DNA of 5,407 nt from Verrucomicrobiota bacterium (GCA_014382645.1 JACNJI010000236.1:1-5407), one strand, 5' to 3'; positions 1 to 5,407 are shown, numbered from the stretch's first letter. Numbers and translations are program-made. Notes: generated by a model not told the origin, from the letters alone.

Positions 1-850
1 GGGAGCCTGGGCCCGTGGGGGTGGCGTGGCAGGATGCACTCCACGCCAACAAGCGACTTACGCCCTGACCTATGCATCCTTTTTCGCCTGTCCTCATGCG
101 TTGAACCGCAGTGTAGGCAAGCCACACCGAAACGAGACCCGCGACATTGGTTGCAAACTGAGCGGTCGGCGGCAAATTATTCCAATAAACGAGTAGGGCC
201 AAGGCAAAGAGCGGGGCACCGAACAACAAGAGAATAGGCAAGCGGTTTTCTCCCGAGCCACCTGTTGCTTCACCTCTGGCAAATAGACTAATTCCCACCA
301 CGTAAAAGGCCATGATCCCCGCCCAGAAAATAGTCAAGGGAGCCAGAGATTCATTTGCAGCGGAAGCTGCTGCAAGCCAAAGGAAGAAACGGCAAGAACC
401 CATGATCCATACTCCTCCCGACCATTTCTTGTGGACGGCTTCATAGGCTAAAATGGCCACCGTCAGCGCTACCAACCAAATCTTGGACACCTCGGCAAGT
501 TCCAGCAGAACATATGATCCTGCGATCAATTCCGCAAAACCAGCCAGCCAAACGGCCATCGGTTTCATCTCTCCGCTCGGAATGGGTCGCTGCGGGTTAT
601 ACTGTTTGTCGAATCCTTGATCGAAGGCGTCGTTTAGGGTGCAGCCCGCGACGTAAAGCAGGCTAGCCCCAATTAGGAGCCAACCGAGTTGCCCCCATGC
701 AAGCAGGCTTAAGTCTTCGATGGGGTTCGGCATTTCCCGCACGATCGGGGAGGCAAAGGCGTTTACTGTCCAAGCTGCCGTACAATTGGTCCAGACCGTG
801 GGCAGGTTCGAGATGCGTCCGAGAGTCAGTAAATTGCGGAGGAAGGCCAT
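1..850 (-). CDS. eboC: EboC-like UbiA-family membrane prenyltransferase, C-terminus cut by window edge
   Basis: The protein starts at the ATG read from 850 and stays open for 283 codons to the left edge, with no stop seen. It belongs to the UbiA superfamily of integral membrane prenyltransferases, which attach or rearrange isoprenoid chains at the inner membrane. The first Asp-rich motif is clear: N73-D74-x-x-D77-x-x-x-D81, followed by R88-P-I-P-x-G93. Hydrophobic helices lie at about 52-70, 96-118, 123-138, 149-166, 172-189, 204-222 and 235-249. The usual second Asp-rich motif is missing: SLFARGE (188-194) and E201 stand in its place, and a Y-E-x-x-H-K-K segment lies at 136-142. This fits the EboC branch rather than UbiA, MenA or CyoE. 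It begins 4 bp after the eboE stop and has no Shine-Dalgarno, so translational coupling is likely. The last 15 or so residues lose hydrophobicity, which could be poor edge sequence or a frameshift. The prenyl acceptor is unknown. Confidence 0.88.
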   Translation of the reverse strand, partial: MAFLRNLLTLGRISNLPTVWTNCTAAWTVNAFASPIVREMPNPIEDLSLLAWGQLGWLLIGASLLYVAGCTLNDAFDQGFDKQYNPQRPIPSGEMKPMAVWLAGFAELIAGSYVLLELAEVSKIWLVALTVAILAYEAVHKKWSGGVWIMGSCRFFLWLAAASAANESLAPLTIFWAGIMAFYVVGISLFARGEATGGSGENRLPILLLFGAPLFALALLVYWNNLPPTAQFATNVAGLVSVWLAYTAVQRMRTGEKGCIGQGVSRLLAWSASCHATPTGPGS

Positions 851-854
851 GAAT

Positions 855-2030
855 TCAACCGGTTTTCAATCCTCGCTTGTCCAACTCGGCAAGCGTCCAG
901 TCGTACTCGCGAATGATTTGGTCCACCACGTCGCCTGAACGTAGGTTGTCCGGCAGCACCTCCCAGGTGTATGTTTCCATCTCCAGGTGACGACACGCCG
1001 AGGGGTCCTTGGCGAGGTAGTCGAGGGTGCCTTCGACGTGGTCGCGGGTGTCGCCGAGGTCATTTCCGGGAGGAGTGTGCAAGGGTACGTGGAAGTGGAT
1101 GCGCCACTCCTCTCCGATGTCGGTTGGATTGGTTTCGGCAAAAGCGAGAGCAAGATCGAGATCCTTGTGACGGCGGATGACCTCGCCGTCTTTCGCCTCG
1201 ACGACTTGGTGGAGGTAGACCTCTTCCTGAAAGCTCGCCAAACGTTTCAGGTTAGCGGTTGTGGGTACGGCCTTGAGCGCGGAACTGAGATGGATTTTGC
1301 TTATCCTGATACCGGCGTCGGCAAGGCGATCGAGGGCGTCGTCGGGTTCCTCGTACTCCACGCCGAGGTGGCAGGTGTCGTAGTTTACGCCGAGAACGTT
1401 CCTCCATTCTTCGTCCGAGCCGAAACATGGTTGGAGTTTTTCGAAAAAGGCGACGGTTTCCTTGCTTGTCTCGAAGAGTCCGAGTGGTTCCGGTTCCAAA
1501 CCGAGGTGAAGATCGAGATTCTTTGCCCTGGCTGCTTTCTCAATGTGTTGAGCGCATTTCGCGAGGTGATCGAGCATGACGGCGGGAATCTCGCCCGAGG
1601 GGATGAATTCCTTGAAGGACCCCGGCAAGGTGCTCACGCTTCCTTCGGCGCCCTCCTCCGAAAGCTCGGCCAGCAGGTCGAAGAGTAAGTTGGTGTAGGC
1701 GAGGCGTTCAGGGGAGGTCCAGTCGGGTCGGTAGACTTGTTCCTTGACCCTAGTGCCATGGAAATTACCGTAGGGAAATCCGTTGATGGTGAATACGTAG
1801 CAGCTTTTGGCTTCCAGCCACTTACGGAATTCCAACAAGTTCTCCCCATCGGAAAGCTCTTTTGCGGCATCCGCTCCGAGCCGCAGGCCGATGGCGTATG
1901 GTTCGTCGGGGCTTACGGCTTGGCGTACGCGCAGGACGTCGTTTTCAAGGGAGGCAAAGGTTTCCGTCCAGTTTCCCCCGCGATGAACGTTGGTGCAATA
2001 AGCGAGGTGTATGCCGTGAGCGAGGCGCAT
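855..2030 (-). CDS. eboE: EboE-like metabolite-traffic protein, xylose isomerase-type TIM barrel
   Basis: This 391-residue protein has the length and overall pattern of EboE, a branch of the sugar phosphate isomerase/epimerase (AP endonuclease 2-like) TIM barrels. The N-terminus HLAYCTNVH (8-16) is a family hallmark and fixes the ATG start, although only a weak purine stretch precedes it. Also typical are TINGFPYGNFHG (81-92), VKE-x-VY-x-PDW (95-104) and the SVSTLPG segment (131-137). Likely metal or substrate ligands are E179 and E181 (LEPEP), D218 and H221 (NYDTCH), K246 and H248 (KIH), H312, H314 and H318 near the end of the barrel, and E350/E352 in LEMETYTW (349-356). No signal peptide or membrane segment is seen, so it should be cytoplasmic. 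It lies between eboB (65 bp upstream) and eboC (4 bp downstream). In Nostoc punctiforme the cluster is needed for periplasmic delivery of the scytonemin monomer, but the reaction catalysed by EboE is not known. Confidence 0.92.
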   Translation of the reverse strand: MRLAHGIHLAYCTNVHRGGNWTETFASLENDVLRVRQAVSPDEPYAIGLRLGADAAKELSDGENLLEFRKWLEAKSCYVFTINGFPYGNFHGTRVKEQVYRPDWTSPERLAYTNLLFDLLAELSEEGAEGSVSTLPGSFKEFIPSGEIPAVMLDHLAKCAQHIEKAARAKNLDLHLGLEPEPLGLFETSKETVAFFEKLQPCFGSDEEWRNVLGVNYDTCHLGVEYEEPDDALDRLADAGIRISKIHLSSALKAVPTTANLKRLASFQEEVYLHQVVEAKDGEVIRRHKDLDLALAFAETNPTDIGEEWRIHFHVPLHTPPGNDLGDTRDHVEGTLDYLAKDPSACRHLEMETYTWEVLPDNLRSGDVVDQIIREYDWTLAELDKRGLKTG

Positions 2031-2095
2031 GCCTGTTTAATCCAAGGTTCTAGAGAAGTACGGCAAGAAGGCTTACTCGAAAGCGAACCCTTTTT
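2031..2095. other. eboB-eboE intergenic spacer with inverted and direct repeats
   Basis: This is the longest gap inside the leftward run. It contains a small potential hairpin, GCTT / AAGC with a 6-nt loop (2071-2084). Around it sit wider arms AAGGTTC (2044-2050) and GAACCCTT (2085-2092), which pair with one bulged base. The octamer TTCTAGAG occurs at 2048-2055 and again at 2094-2101, the second copy covering the eboB stop codon. There is no U-tract after the stem, so it does not look like an intrinsic terminator. It could be an RNA processing or stability element, or chance. Confidence 0.25.
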
Positions 2096-2896
2096 CTAGA
2101 GCGTGAATTTCGGGCTTTGCGAAAGAAAGGTACGTGGATTTTGGTAAATCACCTTATCGATCATTTCGCGGGTCTGTCCCCGGCGTCTCAATTCAAAGGC
2201 TGCTTCGGGCACGGCAAGGGGGTTGCTTATTCCCCAGTCGCAGGCCGAATTCATCCAGATTCGTTCCGTGCCGTAGACTTCCAGCATGTCCGCCGCTCGT
2301 TGTGGCGAGCATTTTGACACCGGATACAAGGTCATGCCCACCCAGAAACCTTTGTCTCTGGGGATTGAAATGGTGTGCTCCTCCACATGGTCGATAATCA
2401 CTCGCTCGGGCCGAATGCTAGGTTGGTTGAGGATGGCGTCGACGATAAGCTTGGTTCCCTTCAGTTTGTCTTCGAGGTGAGGGGTGTGAACCAAGATCAG
2501 TTCGTCCCGTTGGGCGGCGATCTCAATGTGACGCTCAAGAATTTCCAATTCGTTTTTGCTGTTCTTGTTGAGACCGATTTCGCCTACGCCGAGGCAGGTG
2601 GGGGAATCGAGAAACTCGGGCATGATCTCGAGAACGTCTTCGGCTAGCTTTATATCCTCGGACTCTTTCGGGTTCAGGCAAATCCAGCAGAAGTGGGGCA
2701 ACCCGAACTTGGCGGCTCGGGCCGGTTCGTACTTCGTCAACTGGCTGAAGTAATCGAAAAACCCTTTTACGGAACTGCGGTCGAAACCTGCCCAAAAGGC
2801 CGGTTCGCAAACGGCTTCGCATCCTGCTTGGACCAGTTTTATATAGTCGTCGGTCGTCCGACTGACCATGTGAGCGTGTGGCTCTACGTAGCGCAT
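2096..2896 (-). CDS. eboB: EboB-like TatD-family metal-dependent hydrolase
   Basis: A 266-residue protein of the amidohydrolase/TatD superfamily. The N-terminal E5-P-H7-A-H9-M gives the H-x-H metal pair. Further ligands follow in TatD order: E106 in GVGEIGLN (103-110), H137 in LVHTPH (136-140, with H140 nearby), H170 in IIDHVEE (167-173), and D220 in NSACDWG (216-222). All expected metal ligands are present, so it is probably active. The exact pattern, with EPHAHM at the start and an N-S-A-C-D-W-G end, suits the EboB branch rather than housekeeping TatD DNase. I chose the ATG at 2896 because the catalytic H-x-H directly follows it. The frame is open for 119 more codons upstream, but those are basic, low-complexity and antisense-like, and they overlap the preceding gene in another frame. 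No Shine-Dalgarno is seen. It begins 20 bp after the small upstream gene and its product should be cytoplasmic. The substrate is unknown. Confidence 0.9.
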   Translation of the reverse strand: MRYVEPHAHMVSRTTDDYIKLVQAGCEAVCEPAFWAGFDRSSVKGFFDYFSQLTKYEPARAAKFGLPHFCWICLNPKESEDIKLAEDVLEIMPEFLDSPTCLGVGEIGLNKNSKNELEILERHIEIAAQRDELILVHTPHLEDKLKGTKLIVDAILNQPSIRPERVIIDHVEEHTISIPRDKGFWVGMTLYPVSKCSPQRAADMLEVYGTERIWMNSACDWGISNPLAVPEAAFELRRRGQTREMIDKVIYQNPRTFLSQSPKFTL

Positions 2897-2916
2897 GGGA
2901 TATACAAAATTAGAGG

Positions 2917-3207
2917 TTAAGAGGAATGGGAACCTTCCCAGGCTCCTGCGGCACCTTTGCCTGGCGCAATGGCTATAGGTTCCTCGGTCGGGTCGCTCAG
3001 GCTGAGGAGCACTTGCTTGGCTCGCTCGGGATTGTCGGCGTCCAGACAGGTGATCGCTTTCTTCAGTTCCCGAACGCGATAATCGTCCGCTTGGCCGGCT
3101 CTTTGGGTGCGGTCTAGGAAGGCGGCGACGTCGATCAACTTGCATCGGGCGTCCATAAAGCCGAGTTCGACGAAATCGACTAGTTGTTGGTTCTCGGTAT
3201 TGTTCAT
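2917..3207 (-). CDS. Unrecognised 96-residue protein heading the ebo run
   Basis: I do not recognise this protein. It is short, soluble-looking and mostly helical, with predicted helices at about 6-33, 41-56 and 59-70, and without signal peptide or membrane segment. It contains a single Cys pair-like spacing (C22, C54) but no zinc motif. The C-terminal part, S71-D-P-T-x-E-P followed by a Gly/Ala-rich G83-K-G-A-A-G-A-W stretch (83-90), looks constrained and might be a binding loop. It reads as coding: ordinary residue composition, a conserved-looking helix D19-A-R-C-K-L-I-D-V-A-A-F-L-D32, and tight spacing of 20 bp to eboB on the same strand. It occupies the slot of eboA in other clusters. EboA is, as I recall it, a larger helical protein, and I see no resemblance strong enough to use that name. 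It is most likely the first gene of the leftward transcript and may be a lineage-specific Ebo component. Confidence 0.75.
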   Translation of the reverse strand: MNNTENQQLVDFVELGFMDARCKLIDVAAFLDRTQRAGQADDYRVRELKKAITCLDADNPERAKQVLLSLSDPTEEPIAIAPGKGAAGAWEGSHSS

Positions 3208-3534
3208 TCGAAAAGTAACGGAAAAACCTGTGTTTACTCTTTGTCGGGGGCAAGCCTTTTAAGGGTTATTCCTCTATTTTAGAATCCTTGGACAGTTCTT
3301 TTTTTGAGAAAATTTACAGGAAGGTGATTGTGAATGCCCCGCATATCCTTCGTCCCGATGGGCTTGGATTGTTCGGGCGCCCCTAAATTTCTTAAGAAAG
3401 CCTCAGCCTGAATGATGACCCAAAACCACGTATCCGCAGGTTGACCTCCGATGCCTGTTTCATATATTTCATTCAAACAAAAGCCGACCATCGTGTCGCT
3501 AAACCTTCCGAAGATCGTTTTGTCGATCAACGCC
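3208..3534. other. Divergent intergenic region between the ebo run and the sigma operon
   Basis: This 327-bp stretch separates the two divergent transcription units and is richer in A+T than its flanks between about 3210 and 3320. It should hold promoters for both units. The rightward one is convincing and is listed separately. For the leftward ebo transcript I see only a lone -10-like TAAAAT (read from 3281 to 3276) without an acceptable -35 box, so that promoter stays undefined. A T8 run near 3298-3305 has no strong stem before it and is not called a terminator. No RNA gene or long repeat is evident. A doubtful minus-strand ORF covers much of the region. Confidence 0.6.
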
Positions 3535-3536
3535 AT
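3279..3536 (-). CDS. Doubtful 85-residue ORF in the divergent region
   Basis: This minus-strand frame is open from an ATG at 3536 to TAA at 3279. An in-frame ATG five codons earlier, at 3551, is also possible. The product is not recognised. It has a fairly natural composition with hydrophobic/aromatic stretches such as D-T-W-F-W-V-I-I and a balanced third-codon position. That is more protein-like than the antisense shadows of neighbouring genes. Against it: the preferred start shares the CATG tetramer with the sigma factor start on the other strand, the strong rightward promoter lies inside it, and no ribosome binding site is seen. If real, it would be the first gene of the ebo transcript, 71 bp ahead of the 96-residue gene. 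It may equally be a gene remnant or chance. Confidence 0.22.
   Translation of the reverse strand: MALIDKTIFGRFSDTMVGFCLNEIYETGIGGQPADTWFWVIIQAEAFLRNLGAPEQSKPIGTKDMRGIHNHLPVNFLKKRTVQGF
3441..3468 (+). promoter_or_regulatory. Sigma-70-type promoter for the ECF sigma operon
   Basis: A -35 box TTGACC (3441-3446, five of six matches to consensus) is followed by a 16-bp spacer and a -10 box TATATT (3463-3468, five of six). Transcription would start near 3475, leaving a leader of about 60 nt before the ATG at 3535. This supports the 3535 start over the in-frame ATG at 3451, which lies within the spacer and upstream of the predicted transcript start. It suggests basal transcription by the housekeeping sigma factor. 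An additional autoregulated ECF promoter was not identified. Confidence 0.6.
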
Positions 3537-4056
3537 GCACACCGAGCCCATATGGAAATCCTGGTTTGCCCGTCACGGGGCAAAGCTCCTCATGTTTGCC
3601 CGGCAACAGGCTCGCAATTCCGCCGATGCCGAGGATCTCTTGCAGGAAGCTTTCGTTCGGATGTGGCGCCTATACGGTCACACGGGCGAGGTTCCTCCCG
3701 GCTTGGTTTATCGGGCCATTCGCCGATTAGCCATCGACTGGGCGCGTAGCCTGGATCGTCGGGTCATCCGCGAGGACAACGTGGCCGCAGGCATGGACAA
3801 GAATGCGTGGTTCGACCGCTCCATGGAACGCAACGAACGGCGGGACGCCCTATTGGAAGCAGTTCGCCTTTTGCCGGCCGAGCAGAAGGAAGTGCTTACC
3901 CTCAAGATATGGGGCGAGCAAACCTTCGACGAAATTGCCAAGACGATGGGCATTTCGCTTAACACGGCGGCATCCCGCTATCGTTATGCCATGAGTAAGC
4001 TTAAAAAGTCGGTTCCCGAGCTGTTGTCGGAACCTTGCGGGGAGGATTTGAAGTGA
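3535..4056 (+). CDS. ECF-type RNA polymerase sigma factor
   Basis: This 173-residue protein has the two-domain plan of extracytoplasmic-function sigma factors, which redirect RNA polymerase to a small regulon in response to an envelope or other signal. Region 2 spans about 5-75, with the core-binding and -10-recognition helix D31-A-E-D-L-L-Q-E-A-F-V-R-M-W-R45. After a charged linker (about 76-108), region 4 spans about 111-158: L113-P-A-E-Q-K-E-V-L-T-L-K-I-W, then F131-D-E-I-A-K-T-M-G-I-S-L-N-T-A-A-S-R-Y-R150 as the helix-turn-helix that reads the -35 element. No extra C-terminal domain is present. The ATG at 3535 is chosen over the one at 3451, whose 28 extra codons overlap the promoter and do not resemble the family. 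No Shine-Dalgarno precedes it. The stop codon overlaps the GTG of the next gene, a strong sign of a coupled sigma / regulator pair. I cannot assign an ECF group or a target promoter. Confidence 0.92.
   Translation: MHTEPIWKSWFARHGAKLLMFARQQARNSADAEDLLQEAFVRMWRLYGHTGEVPPGLVYRAIRRLAIDWARSLDRRVIREDNVAAGMDKNAWFDRSMERNERRDALLEAVRLLPAEQKEVLTLKIWGEQTFDEIAKTMGISLNTAASRYRYAMSKLKKSVPELLSEPCGEDLK
4041..4045 (+). promoter_or_regulatory. Shine-Dalgarno GGAGG that sets the GTG start of the membrane protein
   Basis: GGAGG lies 7 nt before the GTG at 4053, inside the last codons of the sigma gene. It decides the start, ruling out the in-frame TTG at 4035, which lies ahead of it. It is the only near-perfect Shine-Dalgarno in the window. 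Confidence 0.75.
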
Positions 4057-4664
4057 ACGAATTCGAAGAACTTGAAAAGGAACTTCGCTCCTTTCGCCCG
4101 GCCAAGCCGTCGAAAGCTTTCGAGGCCCGTCTAGAAAAAGCGCTGGGCGAATCGGGAAATCTTGCGGTCAGGCGCTTACCCGAATTGGAGGAGGACGCAA
4201 GCACCCGGTCGCCTGTCGAGAGAGGTAAAGTCGTTCCCTTTTTGCGTGCGTTCACCTTCCCCATTTCCGCAGTCGCCGCATTGGTCGTCCTCGCCCTATA
4301 CGTCGCTTATCCCGTGTTGCAGAAAAAAACAACGCCGGCTGTACCTCCTTCAATCGCCTCCACTGAATCGCTTCCGGCGAAACCGGAGTCCGTGGGCGAG
4401 GAAGACCTCAGCCCACTTCACGGCGTTTCCGCCGCCGAGTTCGCCGCTATGTCCGAATCAGGTTGGAGTGATCCGCAGGTCAAAGAAATTCTTCTGGACG
4501 TTTCCGACGAAGGAATCATCGAGCGACCCGGCTCGAGTCCCGCTCGCCGGTACCGTTATCGCTACCTCGACGAAACCACTTGGCGAAATCCCGAAACCAA
4601 TACTCTCATGCGTTCCTCCGTTCCTCGTCAGGAAGTCGTCCTCATCGGACTGGAACTTTATTGA
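4053..4664 (+). CDS. Single-pass membrane protein, putative anti-sigma partner of the ECF factor
   Basis: The 203-residue product has a charged N-terminal cytoplasmic part (about 1-63) with a heptad-like acidic/basic helix (N2 to about E33). One transmembrane helix follows (about 64-88, FLRAFTFPISAVAALVV onward), then a Pro/Ser-rich linker (about 94-120) and an exported C-terminal part. The tail is distinctive: R165-R-Y-R-Y-R-Y-L-D-E-T-T-W-R-N-P180 and P191-R-Q-E-V-V-L-I-G-L-E-L-Y203, a probable beta-rich segment ending at the terminus. The position and the GTGA overlap with the sigma gene argue for a role as membrane-bound regulator, and the topology fits an anti-sigma factor. However, it has no cysteine, so the zinc-binding H-x3-C-x2-C anti-sigma motif is absent. 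It could instead be a coregulated structural protein. The anti-sigma role is inferred from context. Confidence 0.85.
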   Translation: MNEFEELEKELRSFRPAKPSKAFEARLEKALGESGNLAVRRLPELEEDASTRSPVERGKVVPFLRAFTFPISAVAALVVLALYVAYPVLQKKTTPAVPPSIASTESLPAKPESVGEEDLSPLHGVSAAEFAAMSESGWSDPQVKEILLDVSDEGIIERPGSSPARRYRYRYLDETTWRNPETNTLMRSSVPRQEVVLIGLELY

Positions 4665-4696
4665 AGCAGAGAATAGCTACTAACCTCCCAACCATC

Positions 4697-5407
4697 ATGA
4701 AAACAGTCCCGTTCCTTCTCTCTATAGTCCTATCCTGCGGGTGGCTCTCTGCCGAGCCGGGCACCAAGGCCCAATCAAAGGTCCTCGCCGGCGTCAAAAT
4801 TTCTCCCGCCAAGGCAACGTTCCTAGGCGTTTACGCGACCAAGCTTTCACCTGTGGTCAGTCGTCAACTTGGTTTGTCGGGCAACCTTTACTTGTCCGTC
4901 GAACAAGTCAGTCCCGGAAGCCCTGCGGAGAAAGCGGGATTGGAGCAGTACGACGTCCTGAAGAAGCTCGACGACCAAATACTCGTCAATCAGGAACAGC
5001 TTCTAGAGCTCGTGCGCTCACGCGAGGCAAATCAACAAGTCTCTTTAACCATCCTGCGTGGTGCCAAGGAGAAGGTCCTTAAGGCCAAGCTTGGCAGCAA
5101 GCAGGTATCGAAAGCTCAGGCTCGAGGATTTCCGATCCCGAGGATTCTTGGCAACGATTTAAGAGGTGGCGGATTTATCATCCCTGACGCCCGTGATCTC
5201 AGCGATCGCATTCGCAAGCAGATAGCCGGGCAACGGGACTTGCTTGGTCGTCGCGGCTTCCATGGGTTTGTCCCCAACCTTGATTTTTCCGATCCAAAGC
5301 TGCTCGAACAATTCGATGCCGATGGCGACGGCAAGCTCAGCCCGATGGAGCGAGACAAAGCTCGTGACGAAGGTGCCGTTCCCGAACTCGATCTCAATTT
5401 CGACATC
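4697..5407 (+). CDS. Exported PDZ-domain protein with EF-hand, C-terminus cut by window edge
   Basis: It begins 33 nt after the preceding stop and is open for 237 codons to the right edge. A signal peptide spans about 1-19 (K2, hydrophobic core, L17-S-A cleavage before E20). C14 lies in VLSC, a poor lipobox, so a lipoprotein is less likely. A PDZ domain lies at about 41-131: the F42-L-G-V loop, V71-S-P-G-S-P-A-E-K-A-G-L82 and D86-V-L-x-x-L-D-D-Q are typical of PDZ domains in HtrA/DegP proteins, which bind protein C-termini. No serine protease domain precedes it. An EF-hand calcium loop, D207-A-D-G-D-G-K-L-S-P-M-E218, has acidic or oxygen ligands at positions 1, 3, 5, 9 and 12. A second loop may begin near L233-N-F-D-I at the edge. 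The likely place is the periplasm. Its job with the sigma / membrane pair, perhaps sensing or scaffolding, is inferred. Confidence 0.87.
   Translation, partial: MKTVPFLLSIVLSCGWLSAEPGTKAQSKVLAGVKISPAKATFLGVYATKLSPVVSRQLGLSGNLYLSVEQVSPGSPAEKAGLEQYDVLKKLDDQILVNQEQLLELVRSREANQQVSLTILRGAKEKVLKAKLGSKQVSKAQARGFPIPRILGNDLRGGGFIIPDARDLSDRIRKQIAGQRDLLGRRGFHGFVPNLDFSDPKLLEQFDADGDGKLSPMERDKARDEGAVPELDLNFDI

Noticed and set aside
34..282. Short ORFs on both strands within the eboC region
   Set aside because: Both are out of frame with eboC, which reads as a membrane protein through this stretch.
987..1688. Plus-strand ORF of 233 codons opposite eboE
   Set aside because: It is a shadow of eboE: the minus-strand frame carries clear family motifs, and this frame only reflects its GC-biased codons.
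2897..3253. N-terminal extension of the eboB frame by 119 codons
   Set aside because: It overlaps the 96-residue gene in another frame, is rich in Arg/Ser/Pro as antisense-like frames are, and puts the catalytic H-x-H far from the N-terminus, unlike the family.
3276..3281. -10-like TAAAAT as the leftward ebo promoter
   Set aside because: No -35-like hexamer is found at 16-18 bp, so the call would rest on six AT-rich bases alone.
3291..3305. T-run as an intrinsic terminator
   Set aside because: No stable GC-rich stem precedes it on either strand and it lies upstream of both transcription units rather than after a gene.
3451..3534. Longer sigma factor starting at the in-frame ATG at 3451
   Set aside because: That ATG lies in the spacer of the promoter and ahead of the predicted transcript start, and the extra 28 residues do not resemble sigma region 2.
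4162..4683. Plus-strand ORF of 173 codons overlapping the membrane protein gene
   Set aside because: It is a Ser/Pro/Arg-rich out-of-frame reading with no domain, while the overlapping frame has a Shine-Dalgarno, a membrane helix and operon spacing.
4741..5082. Plus-strand ORF of 113 codons inside the PDZ gene
   Set aside because: It is Arg-rich and out of frame with the signal peptide and PDZ domain, which are clear in the other frame.

Overview
The window looks like a chromosomal segment from a free-living bacterium of moderately high GC, most plausibly from the PVC assemblage (Verrucomicrobiota or relatives). That placement is an inference. It rests on general protein style, on the lack of Shine-Dalgarno sequences in front of most genes, and on an ECF sigma / membrane protein / PDZ plus EF-hand module of a kind common in that group. 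No rRNA, tRNA, CRISPR array, insertion sequence or phage gene is visible.

The left 3.2 kb is a leftward (minus strand) run that I read as part of an ebo (metabolite-traffic) cluster. In transcription order it holds a 96-residue protein I do not recognise, EboB (TatD-like metal hydrolase), EboE (xylose-isomerase-like TIM barrel) and EboC (UbiA-type membrane prenyltransferase). EboC runs off the left edge. The gaps are 20, 65 and 4 bp, so one transcript is likely. In cyanobacteria the ebo genes are needed to move a scytonemin precursor to the periplasm, and the related EDB cluster of Pseudomonas makes cells repellent to nematodes. The chemistry of the individual enzymes is not established. The common order elsewhere is A-B-C-D-E-F. 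Here it is (unknown)-B-E-C, and recognisable eboA, eboD and eboF genes are absent from the window.

Positions 3208-3534 form the divergent intergenic region. It carries a good sigma-70-like promoter pointing right (TTGACC, 16 bp, TATATT). A minus-strand ORF of 85 codons also lies here and is doubtful.

The right 1.9 kb is a rightward three-gene unit: an ECF sigma factor, a single-pass membrane protein whose GTG start overlaps the sigma stop codon, and an exported PDZ-domain protein with an EF-hand, cut by the right edge. The arrangement suggests a sigma / membrane-bound regulator pair with an exported partner. Nothing in the sequence directly shows that it controls the ebo cluster.
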